Part shown: one piece after another, positions 40,749 to 48,861 of the stretch | How positions within the stretch are numbered: position 1 is the stretch's first letter | Layout of the letters: each line of letters opens with the position of its first letter | Source of the DNA: CAYOHG01 sp964465125 | GTDB lineage: Bacteria; Planctomycetota; Phycisphaerae; UBA1845; Fen-1342 | Direction: 5' to 3' | Length of the DNA: 64,000 bases | Assembly: GCA_964465125.1 (NCBI GenBank) | Contig: CAYXIO010000006.1 | Location: forward strand, 37,856 to 101,855 | Translations under genes and position numbers: made by a program | Notes under the pieces: generated by a model | Database searches by the model: none | What the model was told of the DNA's origin: nothing | What the model saw: only the letters and a program-made list of their open reading frames with translations

Positions 40749-42092
40749 CTACTTCATCTTGTCCCAGAGGAACGTCTCCGCCTGCTGGAAGCGGTCGAAC
40801 GCCGCCTTCAGACTGCCTTGAATCTCGCGCAGATCCGCCTCGCTGGCGATCGGCTTGCCATCCTTCGAGGCAGCCAGGATGGCCTCCATGCGCTCGGCGC
40901 TGTCGTCGAGATTGGCGGCGGCCTCGGCGAAGTAGCGCGCCGCCTCGAAGATGTCCAGACGCTGAAGCTGGCTCTCGGGCGGCTGCACCAGACGCCAGGG
41001 AGCGAGCAGCAGCTCGGACACGCCCACGCGCAAGCGATCACTCGTGCTCTTGAGATTGTCGATCGTCCGCTGCAAGGCCGGCCGATTGCCGACCAGCAGA
41101 ATGCGGCTGGCGTCCGTCATCTCCGCCAGGTCTGCCGTCGATTTGCGCACGCCATCCATGCTCGCATGCAGCTTGCCGAGCAGCGACTGCGGGTCGTCGC
41201 GGCGGAACTCGGCCGCCAACGCCGGCGCCACCGAGCCGCTGAGCGTGCTCGTCACCTCCGAGACGTTGCTGGTGATGGCCGCCAGCGCGGGGCGGTTCTC
41301 CCCGATCATCCCGTTCACTTCCTGAAGCGCCGCGGCGAGATGGTCGAGTGCCACGTGCACCTTGGCCAGCAGCGCGGCCTGGTCGTCCGAGCGCATCTGG
41401 TCGCGCAGCGAGGCCGTCAGCGCGTTGACGTTCTCGCCGATCGTCAGCAGCTTGCCCATCAGCGTCTGCTGCTCGCTCGCCGAAAGCTGCATCCGCAGTT
41501 CCGAGGTGATCCCGTTGACGTCGTCCAGGCTTGCCACCAGCCGGTTCATCACCGATCCGTCGGCGGTCGCGTCGAGCTGCTGATCCAGCTTTTCCACCAG
41601 GCCGCCGGGGCCCAGCAGGGCGCGCGAAAGTCCGCCGATCGCGGCCGCAAAGCTCTGCGGCGGCAAGCCCGTGACGATCTTGCCGGCCACGAGCGGGCGG
41701 GGCGATCTTCCGATCGTCAGGATCACGACGACCCCGCCTCCGCCGACGGGCGGCTGGTCGGTCGTGATCTGGCAGTCCTCGAACAGGTCGAGCGCGTCGT
41801 CGATCTCGGTGTCCACGACAATGATGAGGTGGCGCTCGCGGCCGCTCGGCGTGGTCAGGTCGCGCGTCTGCGTGGTCACATTCGTGACCTTGCCGATCTG
41901 CAGCGCCCCGCTGAGCAGGACCGGGCTGCCGACCTTGATCGGTGCGACTCCGCGGTCGTGCTCAAACTCGATCCGCACGGGTCGAGTCTTGGCCCGATAC
42001 ACGGGCGTGAAGAAGATCACGGTCGCCACGAACAGCGTCACGAACGCGAGGACGACCGTTCCCAGCAGAAAGTCGTTGCTGCGTGATCGCAT
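40749..42092 (-). CDS. MCE (MlaD-like) lipid-transport protein
   Basis: 447 residues. A single N-terminal membrane anchor (LLGTVVLAFVTLFVATVIFF) precedes one MCE domain (about 35-140: RIEFEHDRGVAPIKVGSPV, SGALQIGKVTNV). A long helical region (about 190-440) with repeated 'LLGKL...ENRPAL...' heptads probably forms a periplasmic tunnel or stalk. MCE proteins carry lipids between membranes with an MlaE permease and an MlaF ATPase, neither of which is in this window. It lies 73 bp downstream of feoB. Confidence 0.88.
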   Translation of the reverse strand: MRSRSNDFLLGTVVLAFVTLFVATVIFFTPVYRAKTRPVRIEFEHDRGVAPIKVGSPVLLSGALQIGKVTNVTTQTRDLTTPSGRERHLIIVVDTEIDDALDLFEDCQITTDQPPVGGGGVVVILTIGRSPRPLVAGKIVTGLPPQSFAAAIGGLSRALLGPGGLVEKLDQQLDATADGSVMNRLVASLDDVNGITSELRMQLSASEQQTLMGKLLTIGENVNALTASLRDQMRSDDQAALLAKVHVALDHLAAALQEVNGMIGENRPALAAITSNVSEVTSTLSGSVAPALAAEFRRDDPQSLLGKLHASMDGVRKSTADLAEMTDASRILLVGNRPALQRTIDNLKSTSDRLRVGVSELLLAPWRLVQPPESQLQRLDIFEAARYFAEAAANLDDSAERMEAILAASKDGKPIASEADLREIQGSLKAAFDRFQQAETFLWDKMK

Positions 42093-42165
42093 GTGAGCCC
42101 TCGAGACGGTTACCCGCAGGCGCGGGCATCGGGCCGGGATTGTAACGCCTCACGGCCGGATTGCC

Positions 42166-44253
42166 TCAAAGGCCGGCGGCGCGGGACAGCAGGCCGGTCA
42201 GCCAGGCGGCGCCGTAGGCGATCAGGGTCATGCTCGCAAACGACGCCAGCGGCCACCGCCAGGAGCGCGTCTCTCGCCCGATCATGACGAGCGTGCTCGA
42301 ACATTGCGCGCACAGCGCAAAGAACACCATCAGCGACAGTGCCACCGGCAGGTCGAAGACGCGCCGCGATTCGCCCGCCCACCTGGCCTGCCGCAGCGCA
42401 TCGTGGAGCGGTGCCGACTCTTCGTCGACGTTCGCCAGGTTGTAGAGCGTCCCCAGCGTGGCGATGACCACCTCGCGCGCCGGGAACGACGCGATCACTG
42501 CGACGCCGACGCGCCAGTCCCAGCCGATCGGCGACACCATGGGCTCGATGAATCGGCCGGCGGAGCCGAGATAGCTGTTGCGCAGGTACTCGCCCGCCAG
42601 CTCGGCCTCGGCTTGCTCGCCGGTCCATCCGCCGGCTGCGGCGCGTGCCTCGACCGCGGCGCGGATCGCCTCCGGGCGGGGAAAATAGCTGAGGGTCCAG
42701 ACCGCGAGATTCACGAGCAGGATGACCGTGCCGGCGCGGGTGAGAAACTCGCGCGCGGCGCCGAAGACGCGCTGCCAGACCGCGCGCAGCCGCGGCATCT
42801 TGTAGCTCGGCAGCTCAAGCAGAAAGCCGGAGTCGTCTCCGCGAAAGGCGCTTCGGCGAAGCAGCCACGCCAGCGGGATCGCGACCAGCACGCCGACCAG
42901 ATACATCGCCATCATCACGAGACCTTGAAGCCCGACCCAGCCGCCCAGGTAGCGATCCTCCGGCACGAACGCCGCGATCAGCAGCGTGTACACCGGCAGC
43001 CGCGCCGAGCAGCTCATGAACGGCGCGATCAGGATCGTAACCATCCGCTCGCGCCGATCCGCGATCGTCCGCGTGCCCATGATCGCGGGTACCGCGCAGG
43101 CGAAGGCCGAGAGCAGCGGAATCAGGCTGCGCCCGCTGAGCCCGGCCACGCGCAGCGGACGATCCATCATGTACGCCGCCCTGGCCATATACCCGCAGTC
43201 TTCCAGCAGCGCGATCAGCGCGAAGAGGATCACGATCTGCGGCAGGAACACGACCACGCCGCCGACGCCCGCGATCAGGCCATCGGTGAAGAGGCTGCGA
43301 GCGGCCCCGGCTGGCAACGATGGCGCGAGCCAGGTCGCCAGCCCTGCAAACGCGGACTCGATCACGCCCATGAGCGGGTTTGCCCAGACGAAAATCGACT
43401 GAAACACCGCGAAGAGCACCGCCACGAGCAGCAGCCCGCCCCATAGCTTGTGCGTCAGGACCGCGTCGAGCCGATCCGACCATGTTCGAACGGGCACGGT
43501 CGGCCGCGTGATCACGCCGTCAAGCATCGCGCGGACCCAGGCGTAGCGTGCCTGCACCTCCGCGCGGCCCGGATCGCCGTCGGCGCTCGTGCTGGCCGCC
43601 CGCAGCTCGGAGCTCGCCCGCTCGCCGGTCGGCGGATGGCAGGCGCGGGTCTGGGAACTGGAAGGCCTGCCGATCGCTGCGACCAGGGCGGTCAGCAGCG
43701 GACGCACCGTCAGCGGTTGAAACGCCACCACCGGGATCACGGGAACGCTCAGCCGCTGCGAAAGCCGCTCCGCGTCCACGCCGATCCCGCGGGCACGCGC
43801 TACGTCGACCATGTTCAGGGCGACGACGACCGGCAGCTCGAGGTCGAGCAGTTGGCTCAGCAGGTAGAGATTGCGATGCAGGTTGGATGCATCGAGGACG
43901 GCGAGGATCACGTCAGGCCGTCGCGCTGTATCGATGCGTCCGCAGAGCGCGTCGCAGACGACCCGCTCGTCAGGCGACTGCGCCGTGAGACTGTAGGTTC
44001 CAGGCAGATCGAGCAGCTCCATGGCGCGGCTGGCGCCGCGAATGGGTCCGCGTGCCAGGTCGACGGTAACGCCGGGGTAGTTGGCGACGTGCCTGCGAAA
44101 GCCGGTGAGCGTGTTGAAAAGCGAGGTTTTGCCGGTGTTCGGATTGCCCACCAGTCCGACGATCGCCGCCCCGCCCTGCGCGTGGAGGGGCAGCGGCGCC
44201 CCGCCGTCGTTCGAGCCAGCGTGCGAACAGCCGAAGCAGCCTGATGCGGCCAT
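42166..44253 (-). CDS. feoB: Ferrous iron transporter FeoB
   Basis: 695 residues. The N-terminal G domain is complete: GNPNTGKT (36-43), YPGVTVD, DLPGTYSLTA and NMVD. The membrane part shows the two Gate segments, the first with the conserved Cys (PFMSCSARLPVYTLLIA), and a C-terminal FFALCAQCSSTLVMI. A short N-terminal extension carries CFGCSH, a possible metal-binding patch. It takes up Fe(II) across the inner membrane together with FeoA, encoded 73 bp upstream. Confidence 0.96.
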   Translation of the reverse strand: MAASGCFGCSHAGSNDGGAPLPLHAQGGAAIVGLVGNPNTGKTSLFNTLTGFRRHVANYPGVTVDLARGPIRGASRAMELLDLPGTYSLTAQSPDERVVCDALCGRIDTARRPDVILAVLDASNLHRNLYLLSQLLDLELPVVVALNMVDVARARGIGVDAERLSQRLSVPVIPVVAFQPLTVRPLLTALVAAIGRPSSSQTRACHPPTGERASSELRAASTSADGDPGRAEVQARYAWVRAMLDGVITRPTVPVRTWSDRLDAVLTHKLWGGLLLVAVLFAVFQSIFVWANPLMGVIESAFAGLATWLAPSLPAGAARSLFTDGLIAGVGGVVVFLPQIVILFALIALLEDCGYMARAAYMMDRPLRVAGLSGRSLIPLLSAFACAVPAIMGTRTIADRRERMVTILIAPFMSCSARLPVYTLLIAAFVPEDRYLGGWVGLQGLVMMAMYLVGVLVAIPLAWLLRRSAFRGDDSGFLLELPSYKMPRLRAVWQRVFGAAREFLTRAGTVILLVNLAVWTLSYFPRPEAIRAAVEARAAAGGWTGEQAEAELAGEYLRNSYLGSAGRFIEPMVSPIGWDWRVGVAVIASFPAREVVIATLGTLYNLANVDEESAPLHDALRQARWAGESRRVFDLPVALSLMVFFALCAQCSSTLVMIGRETRSWRWPLASFASMTLIAYGAAWLTGLLSRAAGL

Positions 44254-44326
44254 GGTGGATGGGTCGGCCGGGCCGAAGCGGGTGGTTTCGTGAACCGGCG
44301 CGAGTCGCGCGCCTCACGGCGAAAGA

Positions 44327-44551
44327 CTACGGGTTTTCGACGACCACGCGAGACGCGTCGCGCGCGCGCAGAGAAAGATCGAATTCGCCGACGCGGACCC
44401 GCAGGGGGTCTCCGAATGGCGCGCGGCCGAGCACCTCGACGCAGGCACCCTGGATGAAGCCCAGCTCCATCAGCCGGTGGCCAGTCGCGCCATCGCCGTG
44501 CACGTTTACGACCCGCACGAGCCGCCCGTCAACCGAATCGGTTAGAAGCAT
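44327..44551 (-). CDS. feoA: FeoA family protein
   Basis: 74 residues from the ATG; a GTG 7 codons upstream is also open. An SH3-like fold is indicated by GRLVRVVNVHGDGATGHRLMELGFIQGACVEVL and FDLSLRARDASRVVV, typical of FeoA. It is thought to regulate the FeoB G domain. The upstream 117 bp are unusually AT-rich and carry operator-like repeats. Confidence 0.92.
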   Translation of the reverse strand: MLLTDSVDGRLVRVVNVHGDGATGHRLMELGFIQGACVEVLGRAPFGDPLRVRVGEFDLSLRARDASRVVVENP

Positions 44552-44570
44552 TGCCGCGCCCCGTTGATTC

Positions 44571-44601
44571 ACATGGACATGTGCTTTGGTTGCGGTCCAT
44601 G
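44571..44601. promoter_or_regulatory. Inverted repeats overlapping the feoA leader
   Basis: ACATG-GA-CATGT (44571-44582) is a near-perfect palindrome, and CATGGAC at 44572-44578 is repeated inverted as GTCCATG at 44595-44601. They lie just downstream of the predicted promoter, where a repressor would act. They are not an obvious Fur or DtxR consensus. Confidence 0.4.
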
Positions 44602-44606
44602 CGTTT

Positions 44607-44636
44607 TATATATCAATCAACAGGAGTATCGCACAA
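44607..44636 (-). promoter_or_regulatory. Candidate feoAB promoter
   Basis: On the minus strand TTGTGC (44636-44631), an 18-bp spacer and TATATA (44612-44607) lie in the only AT-rich patch of the area, putting the start point near 44600, about 50 nt from the feoA ATG. Confidence 0.5.
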
Positions 44637-44689
44637 GCGGAGTCGCGAGTCAAGATTGATTCACAAATCCGCCTTGGATTCTTGCCTGA

Positions 44690-45868
44690 TTACGCTCTTG
44701 GCGCTGCCAGAACCGGTTCCGGGACCGACTCGGACGCCCAGTTGCTGAGCCGCCGGTGCTCTTGTCGCCACTCGCGCGAAACCCGCAGAAGCAGAAACTG
44801 CTCGAACAGGGCGTCGAGTACCGCGGCGACGTCGCTGACGTGCTCGAATCGCTCGGCCCGCGCCGCCGCCGGGTCGCGCTCCTCCGAATCCGGCACCGCC
44901 AGCCCCGAGATGGCGAACTGGCGTGCGGCGAAGGTCAGTCGCGACTCGCCGCCGGCGCCGCCGATCACTAACCCAGCGCGAACGGGGCGCTTGCCGGTGC
45001 GAATCGCTGCGCGGGCTTCCGCCAGTTGCGTGGGATCGTCGGCAAGAATGGCGGTGGTGCCGTTCATTCCGAAGTCACACTTCATTTGCAGCACGCGGTC
45101 GAGCGCGACGGTTACGGTGTTGCCGCCTTGAAGTCGCAGCGCGCCCTCATCAGCGTCGCTGCGGTACCACAGCCAGGTCAGCAGCTCGCTGCCGAGAAAC
45201 GAGAGGTCGCGCGCCGACCAGGCCTCGGGCTCCTGCCAGCCCGCAGGCGCTCGCACCAGCGGCATCGGGGTCAGGTTTTCCAGTCCGCGCGCCTGTCCGC
45301 TTGCGTGAAGCAGCTCATGCGCCACGCGGCCCGGCTCCGCCGACTCCAGCGTGACGCCGAACGTGTCCGCCACGAGCTGCGCGACGATCTCGCCCGCCTT
45401 GGCGCTGGTGTTGGCGACGTAGACGCACTTTCGTTCGAGATCGAGCAGCACTCCGACCGAGGCCATGCGTCGGAACTGCCCGGCCCGCGCCTCCTGCTCC
45501 GCACGCACCAGCGCGACTTCGCGCGCTTTCCTGCGCTCGCCGCGGCTGAGAAACTCCCGTCCGCTCGCTTTTCGCGTGACGTCTTCCTCCTGGCGCACGT
45601 AGCTGCGGAGCACGGCGCCTGGAACGGCGAACTGGTCGATTCGCGCGGCGAGGTGAGCGAAGCGTCCGACCGCGATCATCGCCGCGTCCAATTCCGTCTC
45701 GAACAGATGCCGCGGGCCGATCCAGCCGACCTGGCGATTGTTGTTGGGAGCGACGCGGCCGAAGCCGCGCTCCTGAAGCGAATTCAGGAAGGCATCCGTG
45801 ACCGAAGTCGCCAGCTTCCCGCGGACATAGAAGCGCTGAAACGAAACGGGGCCGGCGGAGAGTCCCAA
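44690..45868 (-). CDS. RdgC-like recombination-associated protein
   Basis: 392 residues from a TTG start strongly supported by GGAGG 7 nt upstream (45880-45876) and by the resulting N-terminus MGLSAGPVSFQRFYV. Pattern matches to RdgC are VTDAFLNSLQERGFG, QVGWIGPRHL, the central VLRSYVRQEEDVTR with SRGERRKAREVAL, and the strand LLDLERKCVYVANTSAKAGEIV. In proteobacteria RdgC forms a DNA-encircling ring that limits RecA; a similar DNA-binding role is inferred here. The C-terminal half is more divergent than the N-terminal half. It is 138 bp upstream of feoA and probably has its own promoter. Confidence 0.65.
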   Translation of the reverse strand: MGLSAGPVSFQRFYVRGKLATSVTDAFLNSLQERGFGRVAPNNNRQVGWIGPRHLFETELDAAMIAVGRFAHLAARIDQFAVPGAVLRSYVRQEEDVTRKASGREFLSRGERRKAREVALVRAEQEARAGQFRRMASVGVLLDLERKCVYVANTSAKAGEIVAQLVADTFGVTLESAEPGRVAHELLHASGQARGLENLTPMPLVRAPAGWQEPEAWSARDLSFLGSELLTWLWYRSDADEGALRLQGGNTVTVALDRVLQMKCDFGMNGTTAILADDPTQLAEARAAIRTGKRPVRAGLVIGGAGGESRLTFAARQFAISGLAVPDSEERDPAAARAERFEHVSDVAAVLDALFEQFLLLRVSREWRQEHRRLSNWASESVPEPVLAAPRA

Positions 45869-46278
45869 GTTCCATCCTCCCGTGCCGCTCGAACGCGTCC
45901 AGCGCGCGTACAACAAGCGCAACCCGGTTCGGTTCCCGCGCGTGGAAGCGGCCAAGCCCAAGCCGAGCAACGTTAGCAGGCGCTGTGCCGGCGCGTCAAA
46001 GCGTGCCGCCGCGCGTTTGACAGGAAGCGCCATTCGAACGCGCGCCGAGGAGGCGGCGTGAGCGAGGCAGGCCATACGGTCGATGCGGCTGCGCGGTTGG
46101 TGAAAAGCTGTCAAGAGCGTCGCAACCCCCTGGAACGAGGCAGGTTGTGGTGTTGATAGGCTGTTTGTTCGTGGTTTGCGGGGTGGGGCGGCACCCGCCC
46201 CAGGCGGATGGGTTCGCGAAGAAGCTGCGCGCGCTTTGCTGGGCCTTGTCAATTCTGTCACAAGCGCCGCCGGAACAG
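45869..46278. other. 410-bp intergenic region
   Basis: Lies between the DinB-like gene and the RdgC-like gene, both minus strand. It includes the rdgC-type Shine-Dalgarno at 45876-45880 and one perfect inverted repeat at 46184-46202. The open frames through it lack coding resemblance. I see no RNA gene or mobile-element end. Confidence 0.5.
46184..46202. terminator. Perfect hairpin, possible terminator of the DinB-like gene
   Basis: TGGGGCGG-CAC-CCGCCCCA gives an 8-bp perfect stem with a 3-nt loop, 77 bp after the DinB-like stop. No T-tract follows on either strand, so intrinsic termination is uncertain. Confidence 0.4.
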
Positions 46279-46803
46279 TCACCACGGGCGCTGGCTTGGC
46301 GCCCGGCGACGTCCCTGCTCGTCGTACAGGCTCAGGTCCACGTTCTTCAGGGCCTTGGTGATGTGAACGATCTGACCGGTGTGAAAGCTGAAATGCTCCA
46401 CGACGTGAAAGACCGCCTGCATGGCGCTGACGTGATACCCCTGAATCGCGTGCCGGCGGCCGAGCGCTTCAGCGGACAGCGCGGCGAGGATCTCGCCTGC
46501 GCGGCGGACGGTGTGCAAGAGCGGCGGGAGAATCTCGTCGGCCGGCCTGGCGTCGCGCGCCGCGAACTCCGCAGGCCGATCGCGGCCAAACGGCTCGCCG
46601 CCGACGCCGCTGACGATCCACTGGCGCAGGTTTCCGGTCAGGTGCAACACGAGATTGGCGACGCTGTTGCAGTGCTCGTTGGGTCGCGACCAGAGTTCAT
46701 CGAGGCTCAGCAGCCCCGCGCAGCGCGCAATCTGAGCGGCGTCCTGTTCGAGCTTGCGGACGGCGCTGGAGCAGAACTCGCGCAGCAGCGTGTCGTGCGT
46801 CAT
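46279..46803 (-). CDS. DinB-like (DUF1572-type) four-helix-bundle protein
   Basis: 174 residues. The DinB/YfiT-like bundle is seen in LVLHLTGNLRQWIVSG (His54) and AVFHVVEHFSFHTGQIVHI, where His137 and His141 complete a three-His metal site. These proteins often act as thiol-dependent transferases or have unknown stress roles; the substrate is not predictable. It is transcribed divergently from the TolC-like gene with a 117-bp gap. Confidence 0.85.
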   Translation of the reverse strand: MTHDTLLREFCSSAVRKLEQDAAQIARCAGLLSLDELWSRPNEHCNSVANLVLHLTGNLRQWIVSGVGGEPFGRDRPAEFAARDARPADEILPPLLHTVRRAGEILAALSAEALGRRHAIQGYHVSAMQAVFHVVEHFSFHTGQIVHITKALKNVDLSLYDEQGRRRAPSQRPW

Positions 46804-46896
46804 GGCGCGTCTCCGGGGCGAATGAGGTTCTTCAGCAGAGCATAGCCTCGTGGCGGTCTTCCTGCGTCCCTGTCTCCCTTCGTACCTTCGCCCAGA

Positions 46897-46925
46897 TTGA
46901 CACCCCCGGAGGGCATTCCTATGAT
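46897..46925 (+). promoter_or_regulatory. Strong sigma-70-type promoter for the TolC-like operon
   Basis: TTGACA (46897-46902), a 17-bp spacer and TATGAT (46920-46925) match consensus at 11 of 12 positions. The predicted start point is near 46931, downstream of the first candidate ATG (46921), which is itself part of the -10. Confidence 0.7.
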
Positions 46926-46974
46926 CGCCCTGGGTTTTTGCCGACCACGGCGCGGCTCATTTCCGGGAGAAACT

Positions 46975-48861
46975 GTGGGGCTCGCACGAATTACTCCGCG
47001 CGTTCCGGGGTCGTTGACCGGTCCGCGGCCCGCGGCGAGGCTTTTCGCTGTCGTTACGGTGCTGGCGGCGGCACTGTTCGCCGCGCGCAAGCCGACGTTT
47101 GCTGAAGGAGTGGAGCTGCTCGGACAGCTTCAGCCGGTCGCCGCGGATTCGTCGCGTGTTCCACCGACGCCGGGTCCGGCGCCGGTCATTCGCGCGAACC
47201 AGCCCGGCGGGCAGGAACCGGTCGAGCGCCAGGCGCTCGTCGCCGGGCCGTATACGTCGTCGGCGCCGGCGCCGGACAGCGTGCTGGCGGAGATTCCCGA
47301 CCCGGTCTACGCCGACAAGGCCTTTGAGCTGCGCATGACCCGCCTCAAGGCGCTGGTGGCGCCGCAGGACGAGCGCGTGGTCCTCTCCTACCAGCGGACC
47401 ATCGACAAGGCGCGCGAGTACCTCAAGATGGCGGAGCGTCCCGAGCAGGTGCGCCTGTCGCTGTCGGAATGCATTCAGCGCGCGCTCGCCAATAACTACA
47501 CCATCCGCGGCGACGCCTATTCGCCCGCGATCGCGCGCACCCGCCTGGTCGAAGCGGAAGCCGCGTTCGACGCGGTCTTCTTCCTGGATGCGAACTGGGC
47601 CAACACCGACCAGGCCACCGCGATTCAGCTCGCCGCCAATCAGAGCGACGCGCGAAGCTATGGCGGCGGCTTTCGCATGCTGATGCCGACCGGCACGCGC
47701 ATTCAGACCGAGCTCAAGCAATCCCGCTCGTTCACCGATCTTCAGTTCGCGACCCTCAACCCAGCCTACAACACCAACTTCGTCACCACGTTTTCGCAGC
47801 CGCTGCTGCGCGGCTTCGGCCTCGATTACAACCGGGCGCCGATCGAGATCGCGCGGCTCGATTTCGAGGCGACGCGCGAGCAGTTCACGCGCAGCGTGCG
47901 CGATCGGCTGTTCGAAGTCGAGCGGGCGTACTGGCTGCTGGCGCAGGTCCGCCGGCTCGTGCTGATCACCGCCGAAACCACTGCCCAGAACTACGTCACG
48001 TATGAATACGTCGTGGGCCGGCTGGGGCTGGATGCGACGCCGGTCGAGGTCAACAACTCGCTTTCGCAATGGAAGACCAGCGAAGTCGGGTTCGCGAACG
48101 CGGTCAAAGCGGTGCGCGACGCCGAGGATTCGCTCAAGTACCTGCTGAACGACCCCGAGCTGCTGCTGAGCAAGTCGATCGACATCGTGCCCGAGGAGAT
48201 TCCGTTCGTCTCGGCGCTGACGCTGGATCAGTTCGCCGAAGTCCGCACGGCGATTGAGCGGCGCAGCGAGCTTCGCGAGGCCAAGCTGCGGATCGAGCAG
48301 TCCCGCGTCAAGACCGCGCGCGCCAAGAACGACACGATGCCCGACCTGAGCGTGAACTTCAGCTATGACGTGAGCGGGCTGGGATTGTCCGCGGACACCA
48401 GCTTTGACAGCCTGACCACCAATCGCTTCCGCTCGTACACCGTGGGCGTCTCGTTCGAGATGCCGATCGGCAATCGGGCCCGCGAGGCCGCCTATCGCCG
48501 CTCGCGCATGGAGGAGACGCAGGCGATCATCGCACTTCAGCGCGTGAGTGACGGCGTCGTGCAGGAAGTGAACAACGCGATTCGGGAGATGATCGTCAGC
48601 TACGTCACGATTCCGCCCTCGCTCGACGCCGTCATCGCCGCCGAACGCAACCTGCGCTCGCTTCAGGCGCGGGCCGAGAGCATCTCGCCGGCGTTCTTGC
48701 AGACCGAGCTGAACGCCGTCCAGCAGATCGGCACGACCCGCCGGAATCTCCTACAGGTGATCATGGACTACAACGTGGCGATGGCCGCGCTCGAACGCGC
48801 CAAGGGCACGCTGCTGGAATACAACAACGTTGTGCTGAGCGATGCGGCCGGGAACCGGTAG
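46975..48861 (+). CDS. TolC-like outer-membrane efflux protein
   Basis: 628 residues from GTG 46975 (GGGAGA just upstream). An ATG at 46921 with GGAGG 8 nt upstream is the alternative, but it overlaps the strong -10. A signal peptide (LFAVVTVLAAALFAARKPTFA) precedes a Pro-rich linker. The OEP fold then shows LSLSECIQRALANNYTIRG, a beta segment RMLMPTGTRIQTELKQS, FSQPLLRGFGLDYNRAPIEIARLDFEATRE, and a second half with helices and VGVSFEMPIGNRAREAAYRRSR. These outer-membrane channels work with exporters. It shares 20 bp with the next gene. Confidence 0.9.
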   Translation: MGLARITPRVPGSLTGPRPAARLFAVVTVLAAALFAARKPTFAEGVELLGQLQPVAADSSRVPPTPGPAPVIRANQPGGQEPVERQALVAGPYTSSAPAPDSVLAEIPDPVYADKAFELRMTRLKALVAPQDERVVLSYQRTIDKAREYLKMAERPEQVRLSLSECIQRALANNYTIRGDAYSPAIARTRLVEAEAAFDAVFFLDANWANTDQATAIQLAANQSDARSYGGGFRMLMPTGTRIQTELKQSRSFTDLQFATLNPAYNTNFVTTFSQPLLRGFGLDYNRAPIEIARLDFEATREQFTRSVRDRLFEVERAYWLLAQVRRLVLITAETTAQNYVTYEYVVGRLGLDATPVEVNNSLSQWKTSEVGFANAVKAVRDAEDSLKYLLNDPELLLSKSIDIVPEEIPFVSALTLDQFAEVRTAIERRSELREAKLRIEQSRVKTARAKNDTMPDLSVNFSYDVSGLGLSADTSFDSLTTNRFRSYTVGVSFEMPIGNRAREAAYRRSRMEETQAIIALQRVSDGVVQEVNNAIREMIVSYVTIPPSLDAVIAAERNLRSLQARAESISPAFLQTELNAVQQIGTTRRNLLQVIMDYNVAMAALERAKGTLLEYNNVVLSDAAGNR

